Shown in pieces: positions 50,261 through 57,804 of a stretch of 63,366 nucleotides of DNA. The stretch lies in contig JABFVL010000044.1 of the NCBI GenBank assembly GCA_013362805.1, positions 1 through 63,366 of the forward strand. Direction: 5' to 3'. The notes beneath the pieces were generated by a model. It was not told the origin of the DNA and made no database searches. It saw only the letters and a list, made by a program, of their open reading frames with translations. How positions within the stretch are numbered: the stretch's first letter is position 1; the number at the start of each line of letters is the position of its first letter. The position numbers and the translations under genes are program-made. This DNA is from Mycobacteriales bacterium (GTDB lineage Bacteria; Actinomycetota; Actinomycetes; Mycobacteriales; QHCE01).

Positions 50261-51438
50261 GCGTTTTCGATGAGCTAATCGGCCAAGACGACGTGGTGGC
50301 GATACTGCGCCGGGCCGCTGACGCGGCCGCTGAGGTGGTGGCTGGACGTCCGGGCAGCGGAATGACCCATGCGTGGATGTTCACCGGCCCAGCCGGGTCG
50401 GGGCGCTCTGTCGCGGCACGGGCTTTCGCGGCCGCTTTGCAATGTTCGAATGGTGGCTGTGGTCAGTGCGGTGCCTGCCACACGGTCATGAGCGGCACAC
50501 ACGCCGATGTGCGCAATGTGGTTCCCGACGGGCTCACCATTGGTGTTGCGGATATGCGGGCGTTGGTGGTGCAGGCGGCCAGCGCGCCCAGTGGTGGGCG
50601 TTGGCAAATCGTGTTGGTAGAGGACGCCGACCGGTTGACCGAGGCCGCGGCGAACGCGTTGTTGAAGGCTATTGAGGAACCAGGCATTCGCACGGTGTTC
50701 CTGTTGTGCACCCCGTCAACGCATCCGGAAGATGTTCCGGTCACTATTCGCTCCCGGTGTCGGGTGGTGGCTTTGCGCACTCCCGCTCCTGAGGCAGTGG
50801 CCGGGCTGTTGACCTCCCGCGACGGCATCCCGGCTAACCGCGCCCAATGGGCGGCGCAGGCCGCGCAGGGGCATGTGGGGAGGGCTCGACGGCTAGCTCG
50901 TGATGAAGAGGCCGCAAGCCGGCGGGCAGCTGTTTTGGCGATTCCTCGTTCGTTGACTAACTTGGGTGCGTGTTTCGCGGCGGCTAGTGAATTGATCGCG
51001 GCGAGTGAAGCAGAAGCCGCCGCGTATTCGAGTGAGCGGGATGCCGGTGAAATCGAAGCGTTGAATCAGGCTTATGGCGCTGGTGGCACTGGTAAGGGCG
51101 CCGCGCAGGTGGCGCGCGGTGCGGCCGGAGCCCGTAAAGAACTGGAAAAGCGGCAAAAGTCGCGGGCGACTCGTGCTCAACGTGACGCGTTGGATCGGGC
51201 TTTGGTGGACTTGGCCGCCTTTTATCGCGATGTGCTGACCGTGAAGTTGGCGGGCGAGCAGCTGCGGCTGGTGCATCCGGACATGGAGTCCAGTGCGGCG
51301 GCCGCAGCGGCTCGATGGAGCGCGGAATCAATTGTTCGGCGTATTGATGCGATTTTGGAGTGTCAGAACGCTATCGCCGTGAATGTGAAACCGAAGATCG
51401 CCGTGGAGTCGATGATGTTGGCGCTGCACCAAGGCTAG
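50257..51438 (+). CDS. holB: DNA polymerase III subunit delta'
   Basis: A 393-residue clamp-loader subunit. MSVFDELIGQDDVVAILRRA is the usual start; AWMFTGPAGSGRSVAARAFA is the modified P-loop (Arg in place of Lys, as in delta'), and CSNGGCGQCGACHTV is the zinc knot. LVEDADRLTEAAANALLKAIEEP and LCTPSTHPEDVPVTIRSRCR follow. The Arg in the P-loop fits the non-hydrolysing delta' role in loading the sliding clamp. The GTG start overlaps the tmk stop by 4 bases (GTGA), so the essential kinase and clamp loader are translationally coupled. The 3' end overlaps the PEBP gene by 4 bases on the other strand. Confidence 0.93.
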   Translation: MSVFDELIGQDDVVAILRRAADAAAEVVAGRPGSGMTHAWMFTGPAGSGRSVAARAFAAALQCSNGGCGQCGACHTVMSGTHADVRNVVPDGLTIGVADMRALVVQAASAPSGGRWQIVLVEDADRLTEAAANALLKAIEEPGIRTVFLLCTPSTHPEDVPVTIRSRCRVVALRTPAPEAVAGLLTSRDGIPANRAQWAAQAAQGHVGRARRLARDEEAASRRAAVLAIPRSLTNLGACFAAASELIAASEAEAAAYSSERDAGEIEALNQAYGAGGTGKGAAQVARGAAGARKELEKRQKSRATRAQRDALDRALVDLAAFYRDVLTVKLAGEQLRLVHPDMESSAAAAAARWSAESIVRRIDAILECQNAIAVNVKPKIAVESMMLALHQG

Positions 51439-51923
51439 TTGCTGTAGACGGGCACCAGCACGGCGCGGGCGATAGTGGCCGCGGTGAGTTTGAATCCAGC
51501 TTTGCCTGGCGTGGTGTCTTCGTCTACACCTTTGATTTCTTCGCCGAGCGCGTGCACAGCGAAGAAGTAGCGATGGGTTTGTCCGGGTGGTGGCGCGGCA
51601 CCGGTGTAGTCGTGTTCGCCGTCGTCGTTGCGGAGCTGGAAGCTCCCTTCTGGACGTTCACCGGGTGCTATTTCGGTGACGTCGGCGGGAATGTTCCACA
51701 GCATCCAGTGCCACCAGCCGCTGCCGGTGGGCGCGTCCGGGTCGTAGCAGGTGATGACGAACCCTGTGGTGTCTTCTGGGAATCCGCTCCAGCGTAGGTG
51801 CGGGGAGAGGTTGCCGCCCGCCGCGACTTGGTTGTAGTCGAGTTGCACGCCGTCGACGATGTCGTCGCTTTCTAGTTGGAATGACGGCACTTGCGGCAGT
51901 GCGTCATATGGGGTGTTTGGCAT
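51435..51923 (-). CDS. YbhB/YbcL family (Raf kinase inhibitor-like, PEBP) protein
   Basis: A 162-residue phosphatidylethanolamine-binding-like protein. The ligand pocket motifs are CYDPDAPTGSGWWHWMLWNIP (the DPDxP and HW elements; written here as one 20-residue core plus one), GERPEGSFQLRNDDG and PPPGQTHRYFFAVHALGEEI. The family binds phosphate or lipid headgroups; in bacteria its role is unclear. ATG 51923 is chosen over longer frames because AGGAGG lies 9 bases upstream. No signal peptide is present, so it is probably cytoplasmic. It converges on holB with a 4-base overlap. Confidence 0.9.
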   Translation of the reverse strand: MPNTPYDALPQVPSFQLESDDIVDGVQLDYNQVAAGGNLSPHLRWSGFPEDTTGFVITCYDPDAPTGSGWWHWMLWNIPADVTEIAPGERPEGSFQLRNDDGEHDYTGAAPPPGQTHRYFFAVHALGEEIKGVDEDTTPGKAGFKLTAATIARAVLVPVYSN

Positions 51924-51971
51924 TGTTCCGGTCCTCCTGTTTGGATACCGGCGAATGTAGTGGGTGCACAA

Positions 51972-52022
51972 AAATGTGGATGCCCTGGTGTCGCACACGC
52001 CAGGGCATCCACATTTGTTTTT
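51972..52022. terminator. Terminator of the LPVTG surface protein gene
   Basis: A perfect 17-bp stem (51972-51988 and 52000-52016) with an 11-base loop carries T-runs on both strands (TTTTT at 52018-52022 on the plus strand and AAAA at 51971-51974 giving U on the minus strand). It should stop minus-strand transcription from the surface protein gene before it enters the PEBP gene. Confidence 0.88.
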
Positions 52023-52048
52023 GCGGGGGAGCTACCCGCTAGCTGGTG

Positions 52049-53323
52049 TTACTTGGTGGCGCTGGCCCGACGACGGGTCATGACCATGGCAACGTAACCG
52101 AAGCCGGCGAGCGCGACACCCGCGGCGAGGATTCCGGTGATGCCAACACCGGTGACTGGCAGGTCTTTACCGCCACCGCCACCAGCGTTTTCACTGGGCT
52201 TGCCGCCACCGGGGACGTCGATGCCGCCGTCAGGAACGGTGGCTTCGGCCTTCAGTAGACCCAGGCCGACGTCGAGCAGGGTGCCCGAGCCTGGCACGTC
52301 TAGCACCTGCAGGCGCAGGCTGGCGGCCTCAGCGCTTACTGAAGTGTTGGTGACGGTCTTTTCCACGTCAGCCAGCGAGAGGCGCAGCAGGGCTGGCTTC
52401 TTGGCGTCGGTGGATTCGGTCATCGTGTTTGCGGTTGCCGCGAGAGGAACCTCAAGTTTGGCCTTGGGGGAGTCCAGACGCTTGGTCTTGCCGCCGGTGG
52501 TGACTTCCAAGATGGGGGCGGTGTATTTGACGCTGGATTTGTCGCTGCCCGCTGCGGTGGCGGTCAACGTGGGGGCCGAGATGACCTTGATGTTGATTTC
52601 GTTCTTGGTGCCCTTGAGCAGGGTCACGTCGGTCAGCGAAATCTTGGCTTGGGCCTGTACGCCCAGGTTGTCTTGTCCTTCTACCTCAACGATGTCGTTG
52701 CGGCTGGCGGAGGCGCCGAGGTTGTTGATTTCAACAACGGAGGAGGCTTGGCCGAGAGGCAGGTTCACTGGCAGCTTCGCGTCGGCAGCTTTACCGCCGG
52801 GGAGAATGGAGGCGGTGGCCAGGTTGGTGGAGGCGCTGGTCAGCGGGGTGGGGCCGGTGGGCTTTTCGCATGATTCGTTCCAGCGGGCGTTAGCGCTCTG
52901 CTGTGCGAGGCCGAGTTTCGCCACACCGAGGTCCAGGGGTCCGATTTCGGAGGTGGCGGGCTGTGCGTTGTCCGGGGCCGCGGTCTGGTTGACCGAGGTG
53001 TTCGGGACGTCTGGGAGCTTTTTGCCAACAGCGGCGTCCAGAACTGCGGAGCCGGCCTGTGACTGGGGGGTGCCGGTGGAGTCTACGGAGCTTCCGGCGG
53101 TGGAAACCTTGAGGTCGACCAAGGGGCCAAGGTCGATGCCGAGGGGGTGCGCGTCCAACGCACTCACGCGAAGCAAGCTGGCTGAGGAAGCAGCGTTGTA
53201 CTGCGGAGCGGTGGGGTCTGCGGCGCCAGCTGGTGCTGAAATGCCTAAGAGGGCGCCGCTGATGCCAAGTGCGAGCCCGGTGGCGGCCACCTGCTTGAGC
53301 CGGTGACTGGTGCTGTGACGCAT
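52049..53323 (-). CDS. Cell-wall-anchored surface protein with LPVTG sorting signal
   Basis: A 424-residue secreted protein. The signal peptide (LKQVAATGLALGISGALLG, ending near AGA-ADP) and the C-terminal sorting signal (LPVTG at 388-392, then a hydrophobic segment and RRRASATK) mark a sortase substrate. The mature part is Ala/Thr/Ser-rich and looks like beta-strand repeats (SVVEINNLGASASRNDIVEV, VLDVPGSGTLLDVGLGLLKA), with a single Cys (NESCEKPTG). A Gly-rich spacer (ENAGGGGGKD) precedes the signal. No sortase gene is in the window, so an enzyme encoded elsewhere must act on it. Function unknown; adhesin or structural roles are possible. Confidence 0.87.
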   Translation of the reverse strand: MRHSTSHRLKQVAATGLALGISGALLGISAPAGAADPTAPQYNAASSASLLRVSALDAHPLGIDLGPLVDLKVSTAGSSVDSTGTPQSQAGSAVLDAAVGKKLPDVPNTSVNQTAAPDNAQPATSEIGPLDLGVAKLGLAQQSANARWNESCEKPTGPTPLTSASTNLATASILPGGKAADAKLPVNLPLGQASSVVEINNLGASASRNDIVEVEGQDNLGVQAQAKISLTDVTLLKGTKNEINIKVISAPTLTATAAGSDKSSVKYTAPILEVTTGGKTKRLDSPKAKLEVPLAATANTMTESTDAKKPALLRLSLADVEKTVTNTSVSAEAASLRLQVLDVPGSGTLLDVGLGLLKAEATVPDGGIDVPGGGKPSENAGGGGGKDLPVTGVGITGILAAGVALAGFGYVAMVMTRRRASATK

Positions 53324-53592
53324 GGGGAGGTTCTCCTTTGGATGGATACTGACACCCTTCCAACGACGGGCGCGTTCATGGGTAACGCATTCGATAAGGG
53401 ATTTTTAGTAGGAGCACCTATTAGGACGAATCTCTGGTGTCGTTTAGCTAATTCTGTGTAACGGAACCTCGGACTTGCGCGATTACTTGATGAAACCCTG
53501 CATTATGCGCCGAGCAAGCTCCCAATATGTGGACGAGTTTTATTTAGCACAACTGTATTGAAAAAAGCTCTGAAGGGCGCTACAAATAAGAA

Positions 53593-54207
53593 GTGCCGAA
53601 AATTGTTAACCACGAACAACGCCGCGAAGAGCTAGCTCGCGCCGTCTGGGCCGTAGTCGTTCGATCCGGGGTTGAAGCCGCGAGTGTCCGCACCGTCGCC
53701 GCTGAAGCGGGCTGGTCCATGGGTGCGCTGCGCCACTACTTCTCAGCACAAGACGAACTGCTTCGCTTCGCTCTCTACGCAATGACCCGACGCATCTCAC
53801 TGCGGGTCCGACACCACCTGGAACACGAGCTACGCGTGCAAGAACTGCTCGAAGAACTCCTGCCCCTAGATGAAGAACGACACGGCGAAGCGCTTATCTG
53901 GCTCGCCTTCATGGCAAAATCCCGAACCGATCCCCAGGTTGATGAGCTCCGCACCACCGCATGGCACGGTGGGCGATTTATCTCCCGCGTAGCTGTCGCA
54001 CACTACGCCAAAGTGCCGCTTCCTCAAGGAAATTCCATCCCCCTTAACGACGATGCCTTGGAGCGCGAAGCCGAAGACCTACACACGTTTATCGATGGTT
54101 TGACCTTGCAAGGAGCCAACTATCCCGACCAAATGCCGCCAGTGCTGCAGCGCGAACTGTTGCGACGCCAGCTAGATGCCCTGCGTGCTCGAGTTGGGGA
54201 GGCCTGA
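53593..54207 (+). CDS. TetR-family transcription regulator
   Basis: A 204-residue regulator. The N-terminal HTH is VEAASVRTVAAEAGWSMGALRHYFSAQDELL, the classic TetR layout; the C-terminal ligand-binding half is helical and includes HGEALIWLAFMAKSRTDPQVDEL. The start is GTG 53593 (PKIVNHEQRREELARAVWAV) with TAAGAAG just upstream. The stop shares one base with the start of the GAP-family membrane gene, so regulator and exporter form an operon. The inference is that it controls that exporter in response to a small hydrophobic ligand. The 269-base gap upstream has no gene and would hold the promoter. Confidence 0.9.
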   Translation: MPKIVNHEQRREELARAVWAVVVRSGVEAASVRTVAAEAGWSMGALRHYFSAQDELLRFALYAMTRRISLRVRHHLEHELRVQELLEELLPLDEERHGEALIWLAFMAKSRTDPQVDELRTTAWHGGRFISRVAVAHYAKVPLPQGNSIPLNDDALEREAEDLHTFIDGLTLQGANYPDQMPPVLQRELLRRQLDALRARVGEA

Positions 54208-54902
54208 TGGAAATCGCACTCCTTGGCGTGCTCGCTGGGCTCGCCCTTATCGACAGCACCAGCTTCGGAACGCTGCTCATTCCTGTTTGGATGATGATGA
54301 GTCCCGCTGGTCTGCGGGCCAAAAGACTTCTTATTTTCCTAGGCACTGTCGCTGGCGCCTATTTCCTACTCGGCATCGCACTGAGCGCCGGGGCCACGGT
54401 CTTCATAGAACAACTAAGCGACGCGCTCGACAGCAAGCCCGCTTATGCGGTGCAACTCGCGTTGGGAATCGGCCTGCTGCTTTTCGGGATCTTCTCCGGT
54501 CGCAAAAAGTCCGGAGCGGAAAAAGAAACCGGCCGACTCATGCGGTGGCGGGAACGGGCCATGAGCGGCGAAGGCTCACCGAAGTCGCTCATGCTACTCG
54601 CGGTCGCGGCGGTAGGGCTGGAAGCCGCGACGATGGTTCCCTATCTCGCGGCTATCGGATTGCTGAGTAAGTCTTCGCTGGCGTTTCCGCAAATCACTCT
54701 TGTGCTCGCTGGATATTGCCTCGTCATGATCCTCCCGGCCCTCGCTTTGCTCGTGGGGCGGATGACCGCACGAAAATATGTCGAGCCGGTGCTAGAAAAA
54801 ATCAACCAGTGGATGGTGCGCAATGCCGCCGAAACCACTGCATGGATTGTGGGCATCATCGGTTTCTTGCTGATTCGTGATGCCACCTCTCACCTTTTTT
54901 GA
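54207..54902 (+). CDS. GAP-family (LysE-like) membrane exporter
   Basis: A 231-residue membrane protein with about six hydrophobic segments, starting LLGVLAGLALIDSTSFGTLLIPVWMM, a pattern typical of the GAP family (related to LysE transporters and to the mycobacterial Gap protein involved in glycopeptidolipid export). A cytoplasmic basic loop (FSGRKKSGAEKETGRLMRWR) separates two halves, and the second half contains GLEAATMVPYLAAIGLL. It overlaps the TetR stop by one base and should be regulated by it. The substrate is not visible in sequence; lipid or amphiphile export is an inference from the family. Confidence 0.83.
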   Translation: MEIALLGVLAGLALIDSTSFGTLLIPVWMMMSPAGLRAKRLLIFLGTVAGAYFLLGIALSAGATVFIEQLSDALDSKPAYAVQLALGIGLLLFGIFSGRKKSGAEKETGRLMRWRERAMSGEGSPKSLMLLAVAAVGLEAATMVPYLAAIGLLSKSSLAFPQITLVLAGYCLVMILPALALLVGRMTARKYVEPVLEKINQWMVRNAAETTAWIVGIIGFLLIRDATSHLF

Positions 54903-54950
54903 TGCGGGCCGACTCACACGTTTTGGGGGTGCCGCCATAAGCTCACCGGT

Positions 54951-55301
54951 ATGCCTTTATCCCTTCGAATGCGCCAAGCTCTGTCAGAAGCTATGCGCTC
55001 CCGTGACAAGGTCGCGGTAAGTGTCTTGCGTGCCACGCTCGCCGCCCTGGACAACGCACAGGCAATGCCGCTGAGCGAGGTTGAACTGAAGGGCGTGGCC
55101 CTTGAGCATGCACCGGTTGGTGTTGGGGCCACCGAAGTAGCGCGACGCGAGCTGAGCGAACGCAATGCGGTAGATATCGTGCGTGCCGAGGCTGCGGAGC
55201 GTTTGGAGGTCGCGGCCCAGTTGACTTCTCCTGTGCACGCTGACCGGGCCGCCCAGCTCCGAGCGGAAGCCGCTCTATTGCTGAGTTTCGTCAACGACTA
55301 G
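54951..55301 (+). CDS. Short YqeY-like protein
   Basis: A 116-residue protein. MRQALSEAMRSRDKVAVSVLRATLAAL is like the first helices of the YqeY family (compare KARDELASATLRMALAAI of the paralogue at 1381-1869). The second half (VEVAQLTSPVHADRAAQLRAEAALL in pattern) replaces the YLPKQLSDxEL region, so it is about 45 residues shorter and probably lacks the tail-domain module. It may be a divergent paralogue with a single helical bundle. It lies 48 bases downstream of the GAP-family gene. There is no clear ribosome-binding site. Function unknown. Confidence 0.68.
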   Translation: MPLSLRMRQALSEAMRSRDKVAVSVLRATLAALDNAQAMPLSEVELKGVALEHAPVGVGATEVARRELSERNAVDIVRAEAAERLEVAAQLTSPVHADRAAQLRAEAALLLSFVND

Positions 55302-55623
55302 GCCGCGAGCCCAGTGTTAGTCGCATCCATTTAGATAATGGACGCCCACGAGGCTGAAACTTGGCGGGCCCGTCCTGGCCCGCCGATAGAGTGCGGTCGG
55401 CAAATAAGAGGCCTGTCCCATGTTTTTGTCAGTGGTTGGCGATTGAAGGAGTTGGGCCGCCGCGATCCCTTGTAAAGCAGTGGATTCTGCGGTCATACGC
55501 GCAGAATTTTTCACATAGCTTGAGAATTCTGAGCTAGATGATTTAGTGAGTGCGGGGCAGCACTATGAGCTTCCTGGGAAAAAGCTCTAAGGGGGCTAGC
55601 CGCTGCCCCGCACCGTGCCCCAC
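55302..55623. other. Intergenic region with two hairpins
   Basis: I see no gene in these 322 bases. The first hairpin (GGCGGGCC/GGCCCGCC, 55363-55370 and 55377-55384) could terminate the YqeY-like gene. The second is larger: a perfect 12-bp stem 55550-55561/55602-55613 encloses an inner GAGCTT/AAGCTC hairpin (55567-55572/55582-55587). It lies 10 bases from the end of the small minus-strand gene and could be its terminator or an independent RNA. Confidence 0.5.
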
Positions 55624-55815
55624 TCAGTGATCGCCTAGCGGCGCTTCACCGGTGGGAAGAACTAGCGGAACTGGCGTCATCACGCAGACTGGCCCCCACT
55701 GAGAACTCTTGGTTGGCAAATGTTCCCAATGGCCGGTCCGGATTTCTTTGATGCCATGCCGACAGATAGAACAGACGGCTTTTGGTCGAAGGCAATTCGA
55801 CAGAAACGTCAGCAT
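55624..55815 (-). CDS. Small Cys/His-rich protein divergent from gntR
   Basis: A 63-residue frame starting MLTFLSNCLRPKAVCSICRHGIKEIRTGHWEHLPTKSS is cited here only by its elements: VCSIC (a CxxC pair) and HWEH further on, which together could bind zinc. The second half is Pro/Val-rich and ends GEAPLGDH. GGGTGGG lies 8-9 bases before the ATG, directly after an in-frame stop, which supports this start. The promoter would read leftward from the large GntR operator, so the gene is a candidate target of the regulator. I do not recognise the family, and its reality rests on the binding site, the CxxC/HxxH pattern and position. Confidence 0.4.
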   Translation of the reverse strand: MLTFLSNCLRPKAVCSICRHGIKEIRTGHWEHLPTKSSQWGPVCVMTPVPLVLPTGEAPLGDH

Positions 55816-55877
55816 TTAACAGTTCCCACCCTTCGCAAATGGTTGCGCATCTGCCTAATTCATCCGGATGCTCCTGA

Positions 55878-55920
55878 GTGCCTGTAGGTCTGCATACTTT
55901 GTATGCAGACCTACAGGCAC
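55878..55920. promoter_or_regulatory. Perfect 20-bp operator palindrome (GntR O1)
   Basis: A perfect inverted repeat of 20 bases (55878-55897 and 55901-55920, spacer TTT) lies between gntR and the divergent small gene. The half-site TGTATGCAGACC recurs in the second site. Such a long palindrome upstream of a HutC-type regulator is the expected autorepression operator. As RNA it would form an extremely stable hairpin. Confidence 0.85.
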
Positions 55921-55954
55921 GAGTAATCATAAGTCACTTGCGCCACATCGTCAA

Positions 55955-55992
55955 GAAGGTCTGTATGCAAACCTTCAATGCCAACGTAGACT
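55955..55992 (+). promoter_or_regulatory. Second GntR site (O2) and gntR promoter
   Basis: The imperfect repeat GAAGGT...ACCTTC (55955-55960/55971-55976) encloses TGTATGCAAACC, matching the O1 half-site except for one base. A -10 element TAGACT (55987-55992) lies 7 bases before the ATG at 56000, so the message is probably leaderless. O2 overlaps the expected -35 region, consistent with repression by steric block. Confidence 0.65.
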
Positions 55993-55999
55993 CTCGCGC

Positions 56000-56785
56000 A
56001 TGAACTCTGACCAGCTTGGATACACGGACGCCCGACCTCTCCAGGTCCGTGTTTCTGATGAAATTCGGGCGAGCATCGAAAATGGGGAACTCGAACCGGG
56101 CCAACAACTGCCGACTTTGGAAGAACTCGCGCGCGACTACCTGTGCAGCTTGGCTGTGGTGAGAAAGGCTCTCGACCTTTTGCGACAACAGGGCCTTGTG
56201 ATCACGCGGCAGGGCAAGGGTTCATATGTCCGGAAACGGCCGAGCTTGGCGCGCCACAGCATGGAGCGTTACGCAAAGAGCCGATGGCAAGGAAAAGAAG
56301 CTTCAACAATCCTCGACGCCGAAGCTAAAAGTCAGGGTAAAAAGGCGACACGCATTATTCGAGAGCTTGGCAAGGTCGCGGCGCCGACAAAGGTTGCGGA
56401 AGGTTTGAACTTGGAGAAGGGCGCAACGGTATGGACGCGCAAGCGTACGACCTTCCTCGATGGACGCCCTAATCAATTGGCTGACTCTTACTATCCCTTG
56501 GAGATTGCGGAAGGAACCGCGCTCACAGCAGAGGAAACAGGGCCAGGTGGAGACTTCGCGCGGCTTGACGATGCCGGGCATACACCTACTCGCATCCGCG
56601 AAGAGTGGCATGTACGGATGCCAACCGGGCCGGAGGCAGGAGCGCTTCGGCTACCACCGGGAACACCAGTGATTGATTTCGCCCGAACAATTTTGGATCA
56701 AGATGATCGCCCGGTGGAAGTTATGCTGTCGGTTATTGCTGGTGACACGGCTTCGTTTGTGTATGAGTTTCGGGTGCCCGACTAA
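56000..56785 (+). CDS. GntR/HutC-family transcription repressor
   Basis: A 261-residue regulator. The N-terminal winged helix has IRASIENGELEPGQQLPTLEELARDYLCSLAVVRKALDLLRQQG and VITRQGKGSYVRKRP (shown in pieces: ELEPGQQLPTLEELARDY and RQGKGSYV), and the C-terminal UTRA ligand domain has ADSYYPLEIAEGT, PTRIREEWHVRMPTGPEAG and VIDFARTILDQDDRPVEV. Typical ligands of HutC-group UTRA domains are small acids or sugar phosphates, but the ligand here is unknown. The ATG at 56000 follows the -10 directly. Autoregulation is inferred from the operators upstream. The 3' end overlaps the S51 peptidase gene by 4 bases on the other strand. Confidence 0.9.
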   Translation: MNSDQLGYTDARPLQVRVSDEIRASIENGELEPGQQLPTLEELARDYLCSLAVVRKALDLLRQQGLVITRQGKGSYVRKRPSLARHSMERYAKSRWQGKEASTILDAEAKSQGKKATRIIRELGKVAAPTKVAEGLNLEKGATVWTRKRTTFLDGRPNQLADSYYPLEIAEGTALTAEETGPGGDFARLDDAGHTPTRIREEWHVRMPTGPEAGALRLPPGTPVIDFARTILDQDDRPVEVMLSVIAGDTASFVYEFRVPD

Positions 56786-57402
56786 GAGAGATCGTCGGCA
56801 CCAGACTTCACTATTCGCCAGTTGCCGACTTCAAGCACGATCGCCTCATCGTCATTAAGTTTCACCAGCGGTTTACCGTCGGGCCAATGAGAAAGGATCG
56901 CGGTGATTTTGTCTTGCACCTTTGGATAATCCACGTGGGGCAAGATGCTGAAATCCACCAATCCGGCTGCGGTGGTGTCGGCGAGCCCTGGGGCTAGTTC
57001 TCGTTCGTCCAAATCAGCGATATGCGCGATGTCGGGACAGGTGACTATTGCCCCGGCGCTCACGCCCACGTAGATGGGGTTGTGGTGTTCCAACGCTTTC
57101 CAGAATCGAGTACGTTGCATGTGCTCTAGCAAGAAATATGTATTGCCACCGGCGACGTAAATCATGTCAGCGTTGCTCAGTTTTTCCGCGACAAGCTCGG
57201 GTGATGCCGTTGCCAGTTCTAGATCTTCGACAGGAAAGCCATTTCGGGTGAGCCACTCACGCTCCACCGCGATCCAGGACGCGGTGTCATAGGCCGAACC
57301 CGCTGTAGGCACAAAAACTGTGCGCACTCGCGCCGGTTCCGTGTCAAGAATCTCGGCAACGCCGCTCACGTATTTGGAAGCCAACAACGCACGGGTAATC
57401 AT
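56782..57402 (-). CDS. Peptidase S51 family (dipeptidase E-like) protein
   Basis: A 206-residue protein of the class I glutamine-amidotransferase-like fold used by S51 peptidases. The nucleophile Ser is in IYVGVSAGAIVTCPDI, and the preceding IYVAGGNTYFLLEHMQ is a family hallmark; FSILPHVDYPKVQDKI carries the likely His. It would cleave Asp-X dipeptides or cyanophycin-type beta-aspartyl dipeptides, but relatives with other roles exist. ATG 57402 is preferred over an upstream frame because GGTGAA lies 6 bases before it. It converges on gntR (4-base overlap) and is divergent from the pterin dehydratase gene, 39 bases away. Confidence 0.83.
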   Translation of the reverse strand: MITRALLASKYVSGVAEILDTEPARVRTVFVPTAGSAYDTASWIAVEREWLTRNGFPVEDLELATASPELVAEKLSNADMIYVAGGNTYFLLEHMQRTRFWKALEHHNPIYVGVSAGAIVTCPDIAHIADLDERELAPGLADTTAAGLVDFSILPHVDYPKVQDKITAILSHWPDGKPLVKLNDDEAIVLEVGNWRIVKSGADDLS

Positions 57403-57441
57403 CAGTTCACCATAGTGTGATTCACAAGCGAGCACGCTGCT

Positions 57442-57738
57442 ATGACAGCTTGGGGGCCAATTGTGGATATCGAAGAGATCGAAAAACGACTTGCGCACAC
57501 CGACAGTTGGACACTCAAAGACAAGTCGCAACTGACTAAGACCTTTACCTTCAGTGACTTCGCGGAGGCCTGGAAATGGCTCAACAAAGTTGCGGAAGTC
57601 GCCGAAGAACTAGACCATCATCCAGATATTTTCGTTCACTGGAACACGGTTGTGTTGAACATATACAGCCACGACGTGCAGCGGATCACTAGCCGGGACT
57701 TCCGTTTGGTTAAAGCGATCGACGAGCTTGATGCATAA
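57442..57738 (+). CDS. 4a-hydroxytetrahydrobiopterin dehydratase
   Basis: A 98-residue PCD family protein, the usual size. The active site is ELDHHPDIFVHWNTV with the two histidines and the conserved His-Trp; VLNIYSHDVQRITSRDFRLVKAID completes the fold. It dehydrates 4a-hydroxy-tetrahydropterin to recycle the pterin cofactor of aromatic amino acid hydroxylases, or a Moco-linked pterin in genomes without hydroxylases. No hydroxylase gene is in the window. ATG 57442 is used. It precedes the RmlC-like gene by 66 bases. Confidence 0.92.
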   Translation: MTAWGPIVDIEEIEKRLAHTDSWTLKDKSQLTKTFTFSDFAEAWKWLNKVAEVAEELDHHPDIFVHWNTVVLNIYSHDVQRITSRDFRLVKAIDELDA

Positions 57739-57804
57739 ACTGACGACGAAATTTTTCTAGGCCATTTATTGTGAGGCCCATCAGCCGCCGAGAAGGATGA
57801 GCGC

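Noticed and set aside
55646..55930. 94-codon minus-strand frame across the GntR palindrome
   Set aside because: It would encode the operator palindrome itself and has no ribosome-binding site; the overlapping 55624-55815 frame has better signals.
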